This document shows positions 23,990 through 32,662 of a stretch of DNA of 64,000 nucleotides, in pieces (position 1 is the first letter of the stretch; every line of letters begins with the position of its first letter). The DNA is taken from NCBI GenBank assembly GCA_036489755.1, contig DASXFD010000088.1, forward strand, positions 1 to 64,000, given 5' to 3'. The position numbers and the translations under genes were made by a program. This DNA is from JABFXX01 sp036489755. Lineage in GTDB: Bacteria; Myxococcota_A; Polyangia; Haliangiales; Haliangiaceae. The notes below the pieces were generated by a model. It worked only from the letters and a program-made list of their open reading frames with translations, did not search any database and had not been told where the DNA came from.

Positions 23990-25503
23990 TGAACGTCGAC
24001 GGTGGTACCGGTCGCGGCCGGCGTTGAGCGGAAGATGTTGAGCTCGTAGCCGGTATCGGGCGCCGGGCACGACGTGGTGTTCTGATCGGTCCACCAGCAC
24101 GGCGTCGCCGTTCCCGAAGCCGGGCACGGCGCGGTGTTGCACATCGCCGCCGTGTTCGCCGAGTTCGCCATCGTGCAGGCTGGAATCTCCGTCTCGGTCT
24201 GATCCGAGCCGCCCTGGTTGAGGACGTCGTTCACGGTGCACTGCAGCTGCGTGCCCGGGTTGTTCGGATCGGCGTCGCTGGTGTCGACCGGGCCCTCGAG
24301 ACACGGGCTGATCGCGTTGAACAGCGTGTCGCCGATGTCGGTGAGCGCGGCGCCGTAGTCGCTCTGGCAGATGTTGTAGAACTTGCCGCGCTCGCCGTAG
24401 GCGCTGAGGAAGCTCGCCATGCGAATCGCCGGACGACCGATCGCGTTGCCGTCGGCCAGCGTCGTCGAGCACGACGGCAAGAGCGCCGGGGCCTGCTCAG
24501 GGTTGGAGCCGATCGTCAGCCCGCCGATGCCGATCGTGTTCGCACCGGCCATGTACGTGATGTTCGCCATCTGCGGCGGGTTGTCGTCGGTCTGGAACGG
24601 CGGCGGCGGCGGCGCGGCGACGACGCCGACGACGGTCCGTGCCGGATCCTTCACGCCAGCGAGGAACGACGAGAAATACGCGGGATCCTGGAGATACGAG
24701 TCCGTGCGCGGCACGCAGTTCGTGTAAAACGCCGAGCCGGAGCCGGCGCCGATCGGGTTGTCGCAGTTGTACGCGTACAGCGGCTGCAAACGGAAATCGC
24801 TGTTGATCGCACCGCTACTCAGACCCGAGGTCACACCGAACACGTCCTGGCCATCCGAGCCATCCTTGATCGACGCATCGTCCTCGTCGGTCAGGAAGAT
24901 GACGGCGAGGTACGCGCCGTCGCGAATGAAGCCCTGGTTCTGCGAATGCGAGCCGTCGAGCGCGCGCTTCATGCCTTCGAGATCCGCCTCGAAGCCGCAG
25001 CCGCCGGCGCCGACAGCCGCGATCGATGCGAACGCATCCTGGAGCTGGCCGGTGTAGTTGGTCTGGCGAGGCGACGCGCTGCCGTTCGGGCCGGCGACGT
25101 CGCTGATGTAGCGACCGCTCGGCGCCGCCGAACCGGTGCCCATCTGCAGGATGCCGTCCTTCGACGTGTTCGGCGATGGACAGTTCGGGCTGAGCATCGC
25201 CGCGGCCTTGCCGTCGTCGACCGTGCTCGTGACGACGCCCATGTGAAGGTTCGGGCGACCGGTCGGGAACGAGTCGAGCGCGGTCACGAAGTTGCCGAAG
25301 TTCGACTGGAAGAGCATCTGCTTGTCGCCGGTCGACGCCGAGTCGTCGATGACGAAGAGAATGTCGAGGTCAGCGCTGACCGGAATCTCCTTGGTCACCG
25401 CGCCCTGCTGGCCGGTGTTGACGGCCGAGACGGCACGGTCGGGACAGCCTGCGAGCAGGCCAAGTCCACCCAGAGCGATCAGATCGATTCCATATCGACG
25501 CAT
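23968..25503 (-). CDS. VWA-domain lipoprotein
   Basis: 511 residues. The signal peptide ends in lipobox LLAGC (residue 20). A von Willebrand factor A domain follows, with the metal-ion-dependent adhesion site DDSAST near residue 53 after DILFVI, and the distal FLTDEDDAS segment. Several cysteines suggest disulphides. Such myxobacterial VWA lipoproteins are presumed adhesins or scaffold proteins on the outer membrane. ATG 25503 has a good SD (GGAGG) upstream. Divergent from the DUF4215 protein, with which it shares a 233-nt intergenic region. Confidence 0.83.
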   Translation of the reverse strand: MRRYGIDLIALGGLGLLAGCPDRAVSAVNTGQQGAVTKEIPVSADLDILFVIDDSASTGDKQMLFQSNFGNFVTALDSFPTGRPNLHMGVVTSTVDDGKAAAMLSPNCPSPNTSKDGILQMGTGSAAPSGRYISDVAGPNGSASPRQTNYTGQLQDAFASIAAVGAGGCGFEADLEGMKRALDGSHSQNQGFIRDGAYLAVIFLTDEDDASIKDGSDGQDVFGVTSGLSSGAINSDFRLQPLYAYNCDNPIGAGSGSAFYTNCVPRTDSYLQDPAYFSSFLAGVKDPARTVVGVVAAPPPPPFQTDDNPPQMANITYMAGANTIGIGGLTIGSNPEQAPALLPSCSTTLADGNAIGRPAIRMASFLSAYGERGKFYNICQSDYGAALTDIGDTLFNAISPCLEGPVDTSDADPNNPGTQLQCTVNDVLNQGGSDQTETEIPACTMANSANTAAMCNTAPCPASGTATPCWWTDQNTTSCPAPDTGYELNIFRSTPAATGTTVDVQCAVVAQ

Positions 25504-25736
25504 GCGGGTACCTCCAGCAAGAAAGCGGCCACCGATGGCTGCGCGAACTATCCGATTTCACGAACGTCGCTGTCAACCGAGTTGGCGACCAGCCAATCGT
25601 AGATCGTACGTGCGCTGCGCAGCAACGAGGATCCCCCATCGGATAACCGTTCAGGTACGGGGCGGTTACGGGCGGGGTTCCGTCGACGATGCACACATCG
25701 CGCAAGGTCCGGGAGAGCCCGTACGGTGGGGATTCG
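25504..25736. promoter_or_regulatory. Divergent intergenic region between two surface lipoproteins
   Basis: 233 nt separating divergently transcribed surface genes. An SD is visible for each side (GGAGG on the minus side, GGTGGGG on the plus side). A small inverted repeat TGCGC-TGCGCA and repeated GGGGCGG runs occur, but I could not identify clear -35/-10 pairs. Confidence 0.4.
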
Positions 25737-28736
25737 ATGAAGCTCCATCCTCTCCTCGTCGGCGTGGCGGTGGCGTTGGTCGCTGCATGCGGCAGCGGGA
25801 CTCCCGACTTCGTCGGTAACGATGGAGGTGGCCCGGTCGTCGGCACCGACGCGCAAGGCTCGATCGACGGACCCGCCTGCGGCGACGGCGTGCTCGAGCC
25901 GGGCGAGCAGTGCGACGACGGCAACGCGACGGCCGGCGACGGCTGCAGCGCGACCTGCCAGATCGAGAAGGGCTGGATCTGCCCGACCGCGGGTCAGGCG
26001 TGTCAGCGTGAGGTCTACTGCGGCGACGGCATCATCGAGGGCAACGAGCAGTGCGACGATGGCAACTCGATGCCTGGCGACGGCTGCTCGGGCACCTGCC
26101 AGATCGAGCCGAACTACACGTGCCCGACGCCCGGCCAGCCATGCGTGTCGACGATCGTGTGCGGCGACGGCATCGTCGAAGGTAACGAGGCGTGCGACGA
26201 CGGCACGACGAACGGCCAGAACGGCTGCTCGGCGGACTGCCTGCAAGTCGAAGCCGGCTGGACGTGCCCGGCCCACGGCGGCGCGTGCATGCAGGCGCCG
26301 GTGCCGATCTGCGGCGACGGCATCATCCAGGCGGCCGACGGCGAGCAGTGCGACGACGGCAACAACGCGAGCGGCGACGGCTGCAGCGCGACCTGCAAGA
26401 TCGAGCAAGGCTGGCACTGCCCGATGGCGGGTATGAAGTGCATCGCGTACTGCGGCGACGGCGTGCTCGATCCGGGCGAGGCATGCGACGACGGCAACCG
26501 CTTGAGCGGCGACGGCTGCAGCTCGACGTGTCAGATCGAAGGCCCTACGTGGAATTGTTCGACGCCCGGCCAGGCGTGCGTGTCGACGATCACGTGCGGG
26601 GATGGCCTCGTGCAAGGCACCGAGCAGTGCGACGACGGCAACAATAACAGCGGCGACGGCTGCAGCTCGTCGTGCACGCTCGAGAACGGGTGGACGTGCC
26701 CGACGCAGGGCGAGAAGTGCATCGCGGCGAAGTGCGGCGACGGCATCGTCGCCGGCACCGAGCAGTGCGACGACCACAACAACATCAACGGCGACGGCTG
26801 CGGCTCGGACTGCACGCTCGAGACCGGCTTCGCGTGCGGCTCGGGCAGCCCGACCACGTGTCACAAGACGGTCTGCGGCGACGGCAAGCTCGAAGGCTTC
26901 GAGCAGTGCGACGACGGCAACCTCATCCCGTACGACGGCTGCTCGCCGACGTGCACGATCGAGCCGAAGTGCTCGGGCGGCTCGTGCACGGCGGTCTGCG
27001 GCGACGGCCTCAAGTTTCCGAGCGAGGACTGCGACGACGGCAACAACATCGACGGCGACGGTTGCTCGCACGACTGCAAGATCGAGGCGGGCTGGCAGTG
27101 CCCGTCGAAGGATCAGGCACCGGCCGCGAAGCTGTACATTCCGATCCTCTATCGCGACATGCGTTACTCGGGCACGACGAACGGTCACCCCGACTTCCAG
27201 AACGACTCCGACGAAAACACCGGCTCGGTGACCGGGCTCGTCAATGCGACGCTCGGCAGCGACAGCGAGCCCGTGTTCGCGAAGAGCGGCGGCTCGCTCA
27301 ACGGCTCGGCGGCGTTTTACTGGTGGTATCACGAGGTCGAGTGCGAAGCGGGCTCCGGCTCGGGCTCGGGCTCCAATGCGTGCGGCTCCGGCTACATCGT
27401 CGAGGCGACGAACCCGTACGACAAGCTCGTCTGGCTCGACGGCAGCAACAGCCCGACGACGCTCGAGCTCGACCAGGAAGGCTCCGGCAGCGACGTCTAC
27501 CAGTTCGCGAGCACGAGCTTCTTCCCGATCGACAGCCTCGGCTGGAATGCCGGCTCGAACGCGCAGACCGACAAAGCCGACGACGGCCTCTATCACAACT
27601 TCTCGTTCACGAGCGAGCTGCACTATCCGTTCACGTACTCGAAGGCGAGCTCGCCGATCTTCACGTTCACCGGCGACGACGACGTGTGGGCGTTCATCAA
27701 CGGCCACCTGATCGTCGACCTCGGCGGCGTCCACGGCAAGAGCACCGCGACCTACACGCTGAGCCCGACGAACGCGAAGGCACTCGGCCTCACCGACGGC
27801 GACATGTACACGATCGACGTGTTCCAGGCCGAGCGCCACACCACCGGATCCGACTACACGCTGACGCTGCAGGGCTTCACGCATACGACGAGCACGTGCT
27901 CGCCGATCTGCGGCGACAAGATCGTCGTCGGCAACGAGCAGTGCGACCTCGGCAGCGCGAACAACAACGGCGCGTACGGCGGCTGCAACAAAGACTGCAC
28001 GCGCGCGCCGTATTGCGGCGACGACATCGTCGAAGGCAGCGACGGCGAGGAGTGCGACAGCGGCACGAACACCGCGACCTACGGCGGCACGCAGCTGGTG
28101 TGCGGACCGGGCTGCAAGTGGGCGCCGTATTGCGGCGACGGCGTCGTGTCGAACAACGAGCAGTGCGACGAAGGCACCGCGAACGACAACGGCTCGTACG
28201 ACGGCTGCACGTCGACGTGCACGCTCGCGGGCTACTGCGGCGACGGCATCGTCGAGGGCGCCGAGGAATGTGACGACGGTGCGAGCAACGGCGGCTCGAT
28301 GGATCCGTGCAACGCGAGCTGCATGTTGAAGTGCGGCGACGGCATCATCGAGTCCGGCGAGCAGTGCGACGACGGCACCGCGAACAACACCGGCGGCTAC
28401 GGCAAGTGCAACCCGAACTGCACGCTCGGCGGCTACTGTGGCGACGGCATCAAGAACGGCGGCGAGCAGTGCGACAACGGCGTCAACAACGGCTCGTACG
28501 GCACGTGCGACGCCAACTGCACGCTCGCGCCGTACTGCGGCGACGGCATCAAGAACGGCAACGAGCAGTGCGATAACGGCTCGGCGAACTCGGTGAACGC
28601 GTACGGCATCGGCCAGTGCACGCCGTCGTGCGAGCCCGCGCCGTACTGCGGCGACGGCATCGTCGAGTCCTACTTCGGCGAGGAGTGCGACGGCGGCCCG
28701 GGCTGCTCGAACACCTGCACGTACGTCATCCAGTAG
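25737..28736 (+). CDS. DUF4215 Cys-rich-repeat lipoprotein with central fibro-slime domain
   Basis: 999 residues. Lipoprotein signal MKLHPLLVGVAVALVAAC. I count nine CGDG...EQCDDGN repeats (DUF4215, 'myxococcus cysteine-rich repeat') before residue ~450, then a ~250-residue fibro-slime/PA14-like domain (YRDMRYSGTTNGHPDFQND ... FTGDDDVWAFINGHLIVDLGG, which should bind Ca2+ or sugar), then eight more repeats: 17 in all. A (GS)n patch lies inside the fibro-slime domain. Probably a long, disulphide-stiffened surface adhesin or matrix protein. Start ATG 25737 sets the lipobox correctly. The last 11 nt overlap convergent trpS. Confidence 0.9.
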   Translation: MKLHPLLVGVAVALVAACGSGTPDFVGNDGGGPVVGTDAQGSIDGPACGDGVLEPGEQCDDGNATAGDGCSATCQIEKGWICPTAGQACQREVYCGDGIIEGNEQCDDGNSMPGDGCSGTCQIEPNYTCPTPGQPCVSTIVCGDGIVEGNEACDDGTTNGQNGCSADCLQVEAGWTCPAHGGACMQAPVPICGDGIIQAADGEQCDDGNNASGDGCSATCKIEQGWHCPMAGMKCIAYCGDGVLDPGEACDDGNRLSGDGCSSTCQIEGPTWNCSTPGQACVSTITCGDGLVQGTEQCDDGNNNSGDGCSSSCTLENGWTCPTQGEKCIAAKCGDGIVAGTEQCDDHNNINGDGCGSDCTLETGFACGSGSPTTCHKTVCGDGKLEGFEQCDDGNLIPYDGCSPTCTIEPKCSGGSCTAVCGDGLKFPSEDCDDGNNIDGDGCSHDCKIEAGWQCPSKDQAPAAKLYIPILYRDMRYSGTTNGHPDFQNDSDENTGSVTGLVNATLGSDSEPVFAKSGGSLNGSAAFYWWYHEVECEAGSGSGSGSNACGSGYIVEATNPYDKLVWLDGSNSPTTLELDQEGSGSDVYQFASTSFFPIDSLGWNAGSNAQTDKADDGLYHNFSFTSELHYPFTYSKASSPIFTFTGDDDVWAFINGHLIVDLGGVHGKSTATYTLSPTNAKALGLTDGDMYTIDVFQAERHTTGSDYTLTLQGFTHTTSTCSPICGDKIVVGNEQCDLGSANNNGAYGGCNKDCTRAPYCGDDIVEGSDGEECDSGTNTATYGGTQLVCGPGCKWAPYCGDGVVSNNEQCDEGTANDNGSYDGCTSTCTLAGYCGDGIVEGAEECDDGASNGGSMDPCNASCMLKCGDGIIESGEQCDDGTANNTGGYGKCNPNCTLGGYCGDGIKNGGEQCDNGVNNGSYGTCDANCTLAPYCGDGIKNGNEQCDNGSANSVNAYGIGQCTPSCEPAPYCGDGIVESYFGEECDGGPGCSNTCTYVIQ

Positions 28737-29736
28737 CGCGGTGCATGCCGATCGCCTCGCGCACGCGGTCGAGCGTCGCGCGCGCGGTGATGCGCGCCTT
28801 CGCGGCACCGACGGCGAGCAGCGCGTCGACCTTCGCCGGGTCGGCCATCAGCGCCGCGTAGTGCGTCGGCGCTTCGCCGAGCTCGAGCACCAGTCGATCG
28901 GTCAACAGCTTCTTGGCTTCGCCCCAGCCGATGCCGGCGCGAAAGCGTTCGGCGAGCGCGAGCGCCTCGCCCGGCGTCGCGACGGCGCGGTACATCTTGA
29001 AGATCGTCGACGCGTCCGGATCTTTCGGCGCCTCGGGCGGCAGCGAGTCGGTGACGATGCGGCCCACTTGCTTCGAGAGCTCCTTCGGCGTCGCGAACAG
29101 CGGCAGCGTGTTGCCGTAGGTCTTGCTCATCTTGCGGCCGTCGACGCCGGGCACGACTTCGGTCGCTTCGTCGATCTTCGCGCGCGGCAACTTCAGCACG
29201 GGCTTACCGGTGACGTGGTTGATCCGCTGCGCGATGTCGCGCGCGATCTCGATGTGCTGCACCTGATCCTTGCCGACCGGCACGAGATCGACGTCGAACG
29301 CGAGGATGTCGGCGGCCATCAGCATCGGATAGCTGTACAGGCCCATCGAGATGCCCGCGTCGGGATCATCGGACTTCGCGGCGCGCGCGGCCTCGATGGC
29401 GGCCTTGTACGCGTGCGCCTTGTTCATCCAGCCCTTCGACGTGAAGCACGTGAGGACCCACGTCAGCTCGAAGATCTCCGGAATGTCCGACTGGCGATAG
29501 AACGTCACGCGATCGGGATCGAGCCCGAGCGCGAGCCACGCGGCGGCGCACTCGCGCGTGAGCTCGGCGAGCTTCTTCGCGTCGTGGATCGCGATCAACG
29601 CGTGATAGTCGGCGATGAAGTACATCGCCTCGAGCCCGGCGTTTGCGAGCTGGAGCGCCGGGCGAAACATGCCGAGCAGGTTGCCGATGTGTGGGCTGCC
29701 CGTCGGCTTGATTCCCGTGAGTACGCGCTCGGCCAT
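28726..29736 (-). CDS. trpS: Tryptophan--tRNA ligase
   Basis: Class I aminoacyl-tRNA synthetase charging tRNA-Trp in the cytoplasm. 336 residues, normal for bacterial TrpRS. The HIGH-equivalent is PHIGN at residues 15-19 (after MAERVLTGIKPTGS) and the KMSKS loop is KMSKT near residue 203; the GKDQVQHIEIARDIA segment is also typical. ATG 29736 is preferred over an ATG nine nt upstream. An essential housekeeping gene placed at the end of a minus-strand run; its 3' end overlaps the convergent adhesin gene by 11 nt. Confidence 0.97.
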   Translation of the reverse strand: MAERVLTGIKPTGSPHIGNLLGMFRPALQLANAGLEAMYFIADYHALIAIHDAKKLAELTRECAAAWLALGLDPDRVTFYRQSDIPEIFELTWVLTCFTSKGWMNKAHAYKAAIEAARAAKSDDPDAGISMGLYSYPMLMAADILAFDVDLVPVGKDQVQHIEIARDIAQRINHVTGKPVLKLPRAKIDEATEVVPGVDGRKMSKTYGNTLPLFATPKELSKQVGRIVTDSLPPEAPKDPDASTIFKMYRAVATPGEALALAERFRAGIGWGEAKKLLTDRLVLELGEAPTHYAALMADPAKVDALLAVGAAKARITARATLDRVREAIGMHRATG

Positions 29737-29751
29737 CGCGCGCACTCTACC

Positions 29752-30423
29752 TCACGGCTGGATCGCGGTCTCGGTCAGCGTGCCCGGCAGCGTGCCGACC
29801 GCGTGCTGCCGAAAGTTGGTCTCCGGCGTGTTCGCGATGAGCGTCGTGTTCGAGCCGGTGACGCCGACGATGATCGCGGCGCCGGTGAGCGCGTCGGTCG
29901 CCATCGCCGTCGGATCGGGCTGATCCTGCGCGAAGTAGATGACCGTGCCCGATTGCGTGGTGATCGTCGCGCCCGCCACCGCGCTGCCGGCACAATCTTC
30001 GACGCTCACGATGATCTGCTCGGTATCCGAGCCGAACGGCCCGATCATCGCGAGCTCGTCGGCGGTGTACATCTGAAGCGGGACCTCGAGATCGGTCGCC
30101 ACGGGCTCGGCAGGATAGAAGTACGCATCGACGAAGCTGCCGCCGGTGACCTTCAAGTAATCCGGCGACGGCGTGCCGTTCGTCATCAGCGTGGCGGCGA
30201 AGTCGCCCATCGCGTCGGTCATCGTCGAAAAGCCCGTCGGCATCGCCGCGACGGTGAGCCCGCTCGTGCTGTTCGTGCCGAACGGATCGACGACCACGCC
30301 GGAGACCGCGAGCTCGGCCGGCGCCGTCGTCGGCAACGGATCGCCCGCGCACGCGAGCGCGCCGAGCTTCTGATCGGGAATCGCGCACGCCGAGCCGAGC
30401 ACGAGCAACAGATGTGCGCGCAT
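29752..30423 (-). CDS. Hypothetical lipoprotein or secreted protein
   Basis: 223 residues. N-terminus MRAHLLLVLGSACAIPDQ is a signal sequence with lipobox LGSAC. The rest is beta-rich with repeated small residues and resembles carboxypeptidase-regulatory-like/Ig folds (ELAVSGVVVDPFGTNSTSGLTV; ITTQSGTVIYFAQ). Its ATG overlaps the upstream stop by one nt (TGATG), so it is coupled to the TPR/PEGA-like gene. Role unknown. Confidence 0.65.
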   Translation of the reverse strand: MRAHLLLVLGSACAIPDQKLGALACAGDPLPTTAPAELAVSGVVVDPFGTNSTSGLTVAAMPTGFSTMTDAMGDFAATLMTNGTPSPDYLKVTGGSFVDAYFYPAEPVATDLEVPLQMYTADELAMIGPFGSDTEQIIVSVEDCAGSAVAGATITTQSGTVIYFAQDQPDPTAMATDALTGAAIIVGVTGSNTTLIANTPETNFRQHAVGTLPGTLTETAIQP

Positions 30424-31379
30424 CAGAACCTGCCCTCCGCCACGATGCCGAGATGGTCGAGCGCCGGCACGACCGAGACGCGCTCGGTGGTCGACGTGCC
30501 GGCGACGGCCCACCAGATGACCGCGGCCGCGAGTGCCGCACCACCGACCGCGAAGCCGACGTCGGCGCCGAGCGCTTCGTTGCGGGCACGCGAATTCAGC
30601 GACAGCGCGCTCGCATCGCCGCAATAGATGCTCGGGCACGCCGTATCGGCGCTGGTCTCGGCGTTCTTCGAGAGCAGACCGAGCACGCCGCCGGCGGCGA
30701 TGCCCGCGACGCCGATCGCGGCGAGCGTGATCGGCCCCTTGCGCAGGCGCGACTCGGTCACGGGCGGCGGCGGCGCGGCGCGCTCGGAGCTCGCAACCGG
30801 CGACGGCGCGGCGGCGGGCTTGGTCTCCTGCTTGACGAGCGCCGGCACTTCGATGCGCCGGTTCTTCGCCTTCACGGTGACGTGGGAGGTCCACGTCGCG
30901 TAGCCGTCGGCTTCGGCGGTGATCGTGTAGTCATCGGGATCGACCGGCGTGCGCTGGCCCCACGCCGCGTCCTCGACGGCGACGTCGTTGCGCTTGATCG
31001 TCTCGCCGGGCACGCGATCGTCCTCGGGCACGTCGATCGTGAGGTACACGAGCTGCTTCTCGAGCGCGTCGGCGCGTTTGCGCGCCTCGGCTTCGCGCTT
31101 GGGCTCGTTCGCGCGCTTCGCGGACGCGGCCGCCTTGACGAACGTCGCCCACGAGCTCGCCGTCTGGCCGTTCTTGTCGAGGCAGTTGGCGAGGTTGAGC
31201 TCGGTGCCGACGCTCGGCTCGAGCTTCTCGCTCGCGTCGAAACGCTTGCATGCCTCGGCGACGTCGCCCTTCTTCATGAGCCGCTTGCCCTCGCGAAACA
31301 GCGTCTCGGCGTCGGCGGTCTGCGCGCGCGCAGGCGCGGCGGCAGCGAGCAAGAGAACGAGCGCGCTAGCGGTCTTCAT
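30423..31379 (-). CDS. TPR-like/PEGA-like periplasmic protein with two membrane helices
   Basis: 318 residues. Signal peptide MKTASALVLLLAAAAPARAQ; then a short TPR-like module (TLFREGKRLMKKGDVAEACKRFDASEKLEPS), a PEGA-like beta domain (TIDVPEDDRV ... DYTITAEADGYATW), a Pro/Ala linker and two hydrophobic helices near residues 215-235 and 285-305. This architecture is common next to myxobacterial Ser/Thr kinases, and here its start lies 14 nt inside the end of kinase 1, strongly suggesting a shared operon and a shared envelope-sensing role. Confidence 0.75.
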   Translation of the reverse strand: MKTASALVLLLAAAAPARAQTADAETLFREGKRLMKKGDVAEACKRFDASEKLEPSVGTELNLANCLDKNGQTASSWATFVKAAASAKRANEPKREAEARKRADALEKQLVYLTIDVPEDDRVPGETIKRNDVAVEDAAWGQRTPVDPDDYTITAEADGYATWTSHVTVKAKNRRIEVPALVKQETKPAAAPSPVASSERAAPPPPVTESRLRKGPITLAAIGVAGIAAGGVLGLLSKNAETSADTACPSIYCGDASALSLNSRARNEALGADVGFAVGGAALAAAVIWWAVAGTSTTERVSVVPALDHLGIVAEGRF

Positions 31380-32640
31380 AAAGATCGTCCGCCGCCTTCG
31401 GCTTGGTGCCGCGTTTCGATGGCTTGGTCGCCGGCGGCCGCGCATCGGCAGGCAGCGTCGCATCGACCGGCACGCCGGCATCGCTCGACAGCGCGACCGG
31501 CGCCTGCGCGGGCACGACGACCGGCGGCGGCGAAGGCGGCGTCGGCGCGACAGCCGGTGCGACGTTCGCCGGCACCGCGAGCTTCGGGCCGCGGCTCGCC
31601 GTGATCAGCGCCAGCGCGACGCCGATCGCGACCGCACCGGCACCGCCCGCGATCCACATCCCGAAGCGGCGGCGCGACCGCGGCGGCGCCATGAACGGTT
31701 GGCCCGTCGAGTGGCCGAGCGTGGTCTGCATCGGCGACGCGACGACCACCGGCCGGACCGCACTCGCGCGCTGCAGCGCGAGGTCGGGCGTCACGGTCGC
31801 GAGGATCGCGTCGCAGGCCGCCTGCAGCTCGACCATGTTGCCGAACCGATCGGCCGGTTTCTTCGCGAGGCAGCGCGCGACGATCGGATCGAGCATCGGC
31901 GGCAAGTGCGGCGCGACCTCGGTGACGTTCGGCGGCCGATCGTTGATGTGCGCCGAGATCACGCCGAACGTGCCCGGGATGTCGAACGGCGGGCGGCCGG
32001 TCAACATCTGGAACAGCACGCAGCCGAGCGAGTAGACGTCGGCGCGATGATCGACGACGTGCCCGTTCGCCTGCTCCGGCGACATGTACGTCGGCGTGCC
32101 CATGATCTGACCCGCGCGCGTGATCTTCTGGTTCGCGGGATCGTCCTCGCCGAGCTTCGCGATGCCGAAGTCGAGGATCTTCGCGCGCTCGCCGCCCGGC
32201 GCTTCGGGATCGCGCACGAGGAACAAGTTGTCGGGCTTGAGATCGCGATGGACGATGCCCGCACCGTGCGCCGCGGCGAGCGAGCCGGCGGCCTGGCGCG
32301 TGATGCGCAGCGCCTCGGAAGGCGTCAGCGTGACGAGCCGGTGCAACCTCGACGACAGCGGCTCGCCGTCGAGGAACTCCATCACGATGAACGCGATCTG
32401 ATCGTCGGTGAAGCCGAAGTCGTAGATCTGGACGATCCCGGGATCCGAGACCACCGAGGTCGCGCGCGCCTCGTGAAAGAAGCGGTCGACGTTGCCGCGC
32501 TGCGCGGACAGCTCCGGCAACAGAACTTTGATCGCGGCTTGTCGCCCGATCAGCTCGTGCTGACCGAGATACACGGCACCCATGCCGCCGGCACCGAGCT
32601 GCCGCACGACTCGGTAGTGGCCGAAGCTCGCACCGGTCAC
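31366..32640 (-). CDS. Transmembrane Ser/Thr protein kinase 1
   Basis: 424 residues. Residues ~8-275 form a complete Hanks-type kinase: glycine loop LGAGGMGAVYLG, catalytic Lys in AAIKVLL, HRDLKPDN loop, DFGIAK and TYMSPEQ activation segment. A Pro-rich stretch and a single transmembrane helix follow (FGMWIAGGAGAVAIGVALAL, residues ~325-350), with a short Pro/Lys-rich C-terminal tail outside. It should phosphorylate cytoplasmic substrates in response to an envelope signal. GTG 32640 is chosen because a TATCGT box lies 6 nt upstream. Confidence 0.93.
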   Translation of the reverse strand: MTGASFGHYRVVRQLGAGGMGAVYLGQHELIGRQAAIKVLLPELSAQRGNVDRFFHEARATSVVSDPGIVQIYDFGFTDDQIAFIVMEFLDGEPLSSRLHRLVTLTPSEALRITRQAAGSLAAAHGAGIVHRDLKPDNLFLVRDPEAPGGERAKILDFGIAKLGEDDPANQKITRAGQIMGTPTYMSPEQANGHVVDHRADVYSLGCVLFQMLTGRPPFDIPGTFGVISAHINDRPPNVTEVAPHLPPMLDPIVARCLAKKPADRFGNMVELQAACDAILATVTPDLALQRASAVRPVVVASPMQTTLGHSTGQPFMAPPRSRRRFGMWIAGGAGAVAIGVALALITASRGPKLAVPANVAPAVAPTPPSPPPVVVPAQAPVALSSDAGVPVDATLPADARPPATKPSKRGTKPKAADDLYEDR

Positions 32641-32646
32641 ACCCGC

Positions 32647-32652
32647 ACGATA
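32647..32652 (-). promoter_or_regulatory. -10 box TATCGT before kinase 1
   Basis: Minus-strand TATCGT ends 6 nt before GTG 32640, without an SD. Same hexamer and distance as at 14665 and 17332. Confidence 0.48.
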
Positions 32653-32662
32653 TCAGACCCCG

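Noticed and set aside
25860..28700. Regularly spaced DNA repeats resembling a CRISPR array.
   Set aside because: Periodicity comes from the DUF4215 protein repeats; spacers are coding and repeats are not palindromic. No cas genes.
25548..28808. A very long open frame (over 1000 codons) on the minus strand opposite the DUF4215 gene.
   Set aside because: Arg/Ala/Val-rich translation with no domain; it is an antisense shadow of repetitive GC-rich coding DNA. The plus-strand frame has a signal peptide and 17 recognisable repeats.
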